NCBI GenBank assembly: GCA_021414305.1 | Contig: JAIOOS010000006.1 | Location: 186,001-250,000 of the forward strand | Reading direction: 5' to 3' | DNA length: 64,000 nt | Origin: Burkholderiales bacterium | GTDB taxonomy: Bacteria; Pseudomonadota; Gammaproteobacteria; Burkholderiales; Burkholderiaceae_C | Shown here: in pieces, positions 63,632 through 64,000 of the stretch | Layout of the letters: each line of letters starts with the position of its first letter | Position numbering within the stretch: position 1 is the first letter of the stretch | Position numbers and translations under genes: made by a program | Notes under the pieces: model-generated | What the model saw: the letters and a program-made list of their open reading frames with translations, nothing else | What the model was told of the DNA's origin: nothing | Database searches by the model: none

Positions 63632-64000
63632 CGCCGCTCCGCATCGCCCTCGCCGGCCTGGCTGCCCTCGCCGTCGCGATGGGCATCGGCCGCTTCGCCT
63701 TCACGCCGATCCTGCCGATGATGCTGCACGACGGCGTCGTCGACCTGGCGCACGCGAGCCTGCTGGCGAGCACGAACTACGTCGGCTACCTCGTCGGCGC
63801 CCTGCTCTGCACCTTCGACCCGTGGCTGCGCCGCCGCCTCGGCGTGCGCCGGCCGGCCGACGGTCCGGCGATCGTGCGCTACGGCCTCGCCGCCACCGCA
63901 CTGCTCACGCTGGCGATGGCGCTGCCCTGGCCGGCCGCCTGGCCGACGCTGCGCTTCGCCGCCGGCGCCGTCAGCGCCTACGTCCTCCTGCAATCCTCGG
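63628..64000 (+). CDS. MFS transporter, YbfB/YjiJ-like, 5' part
   Basis: GTG 63628 overlaps the stop of the previous gene (GTGA) and the frame stays open to the right edge (about 124 residues). The start LAALAVAMGIGRFAFTPILPMML is the YbfB/YjiJ family opening, and the first four membrane segments are visible. It is a second member of the family in the window (compare 20387). Confidence 0.85.
   Translation, partial: MTPLRIALAGLAALAVAMGIGRFAFTPILPMMLHDGVVDLAHASLLASTNYVGYLVGALLCTFDPWLRRRLGVRRPADGPAIVRYGLAATALLTLAMALPWPAAWPTLRFAAGAVSAYVLLQSS

Overview
The window reads as chromosomal DNA of a high-GC (roughly 70 %) betaproteobacterium, most likely Burkholderiales. Pointers are the SAH riboswitch before ahcY-tlyA-metF, the block 5-formyl-THF cyclo-ligase / slt / NDUFA9-like / GST / cca, the block fba-purC-purE-purK-tsaC, a PEP-CTERM protein, DUF2917 and DUF6279 genes, and dispersed palindromes of the type seen in that order. 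I saw no rRNA or tRNA gene, insertion sequence, prophage or CRISPR array. No stretch over 300 bases lacks a gene; the longest gap is 22437-22662, which holds the riboswitch.

Layout. 1-466: end of metK. 477-1635: a stand-alone receiver protein and a small soluble histidine kinase, divergent. 1639-7074 (minus): a tight five-gene operon of an anchored periplasmic-binding protein, a binding-protein/von Willebrand A lipoprotein, an XpaC-like membrane protein, TelA and an RraA-family protein. 7130-9201: a YcaQ-type DNA glycosylase and a membrane fatty-acid hydroxylase. 9258-19262: a ten-gene co-directional catabolic cluster (PanB paralogue, GntR regulator, FAD oxidoreductase, cupin, complete branched-chain-type ABC importer, PEP-mutase-family lyase, Zn alcohol dehydrogenase), followed by a MetX-like hydrolase, an MFS transporter and a HAD phosphatase. 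22463-25725: promoter, SAH riboswitch and ahcY-tlyA-metF, the S-adenosylhomocysteine salvage branch that complements metK. 25744-32811: a surface-glycan cluster on both strands. 32819-35578: two 5-formyl-THF cyclo-ligase paralogues around a LysR regulator and a DUF2917 protein. 35597-46999: slt, NDUFA9-like, GST, PEP-CTERM protein, cca, DUF2905, MidA, ttcA, two lipoproteins, glmU. 47033-50425: a UDG-fold protein that may be the DNA polymerase III psi subunit, rimI, tsaB, dacB. 50487-57236: SGNH-like lipoprotein, tsaC, purK, purE, a CnoX-like thioredoxin, purC, fba. 57392-64000: dienoyl-CoA-reductase-like SDR, a duplicated-domain peptidoglycan-binding protein, GST, an ATP-dependent DNA ligase, a zinc-ribbon membrane protein and the start of an MFS gene.

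Most of the window is housekeeping. The points of most interest are the TelA/XpaC/VWA/binding-protein operon, the catabolic cluster whose PanB and PEP-mutase-type enzymes both lack canonical metal ligands, its overlapping divergent promoter with a palindromic operator, the candidate psi subunit, and several proteins with altered catalytic residues (LpxL-like acyltransferase, SGNH protein, histidine kinase).
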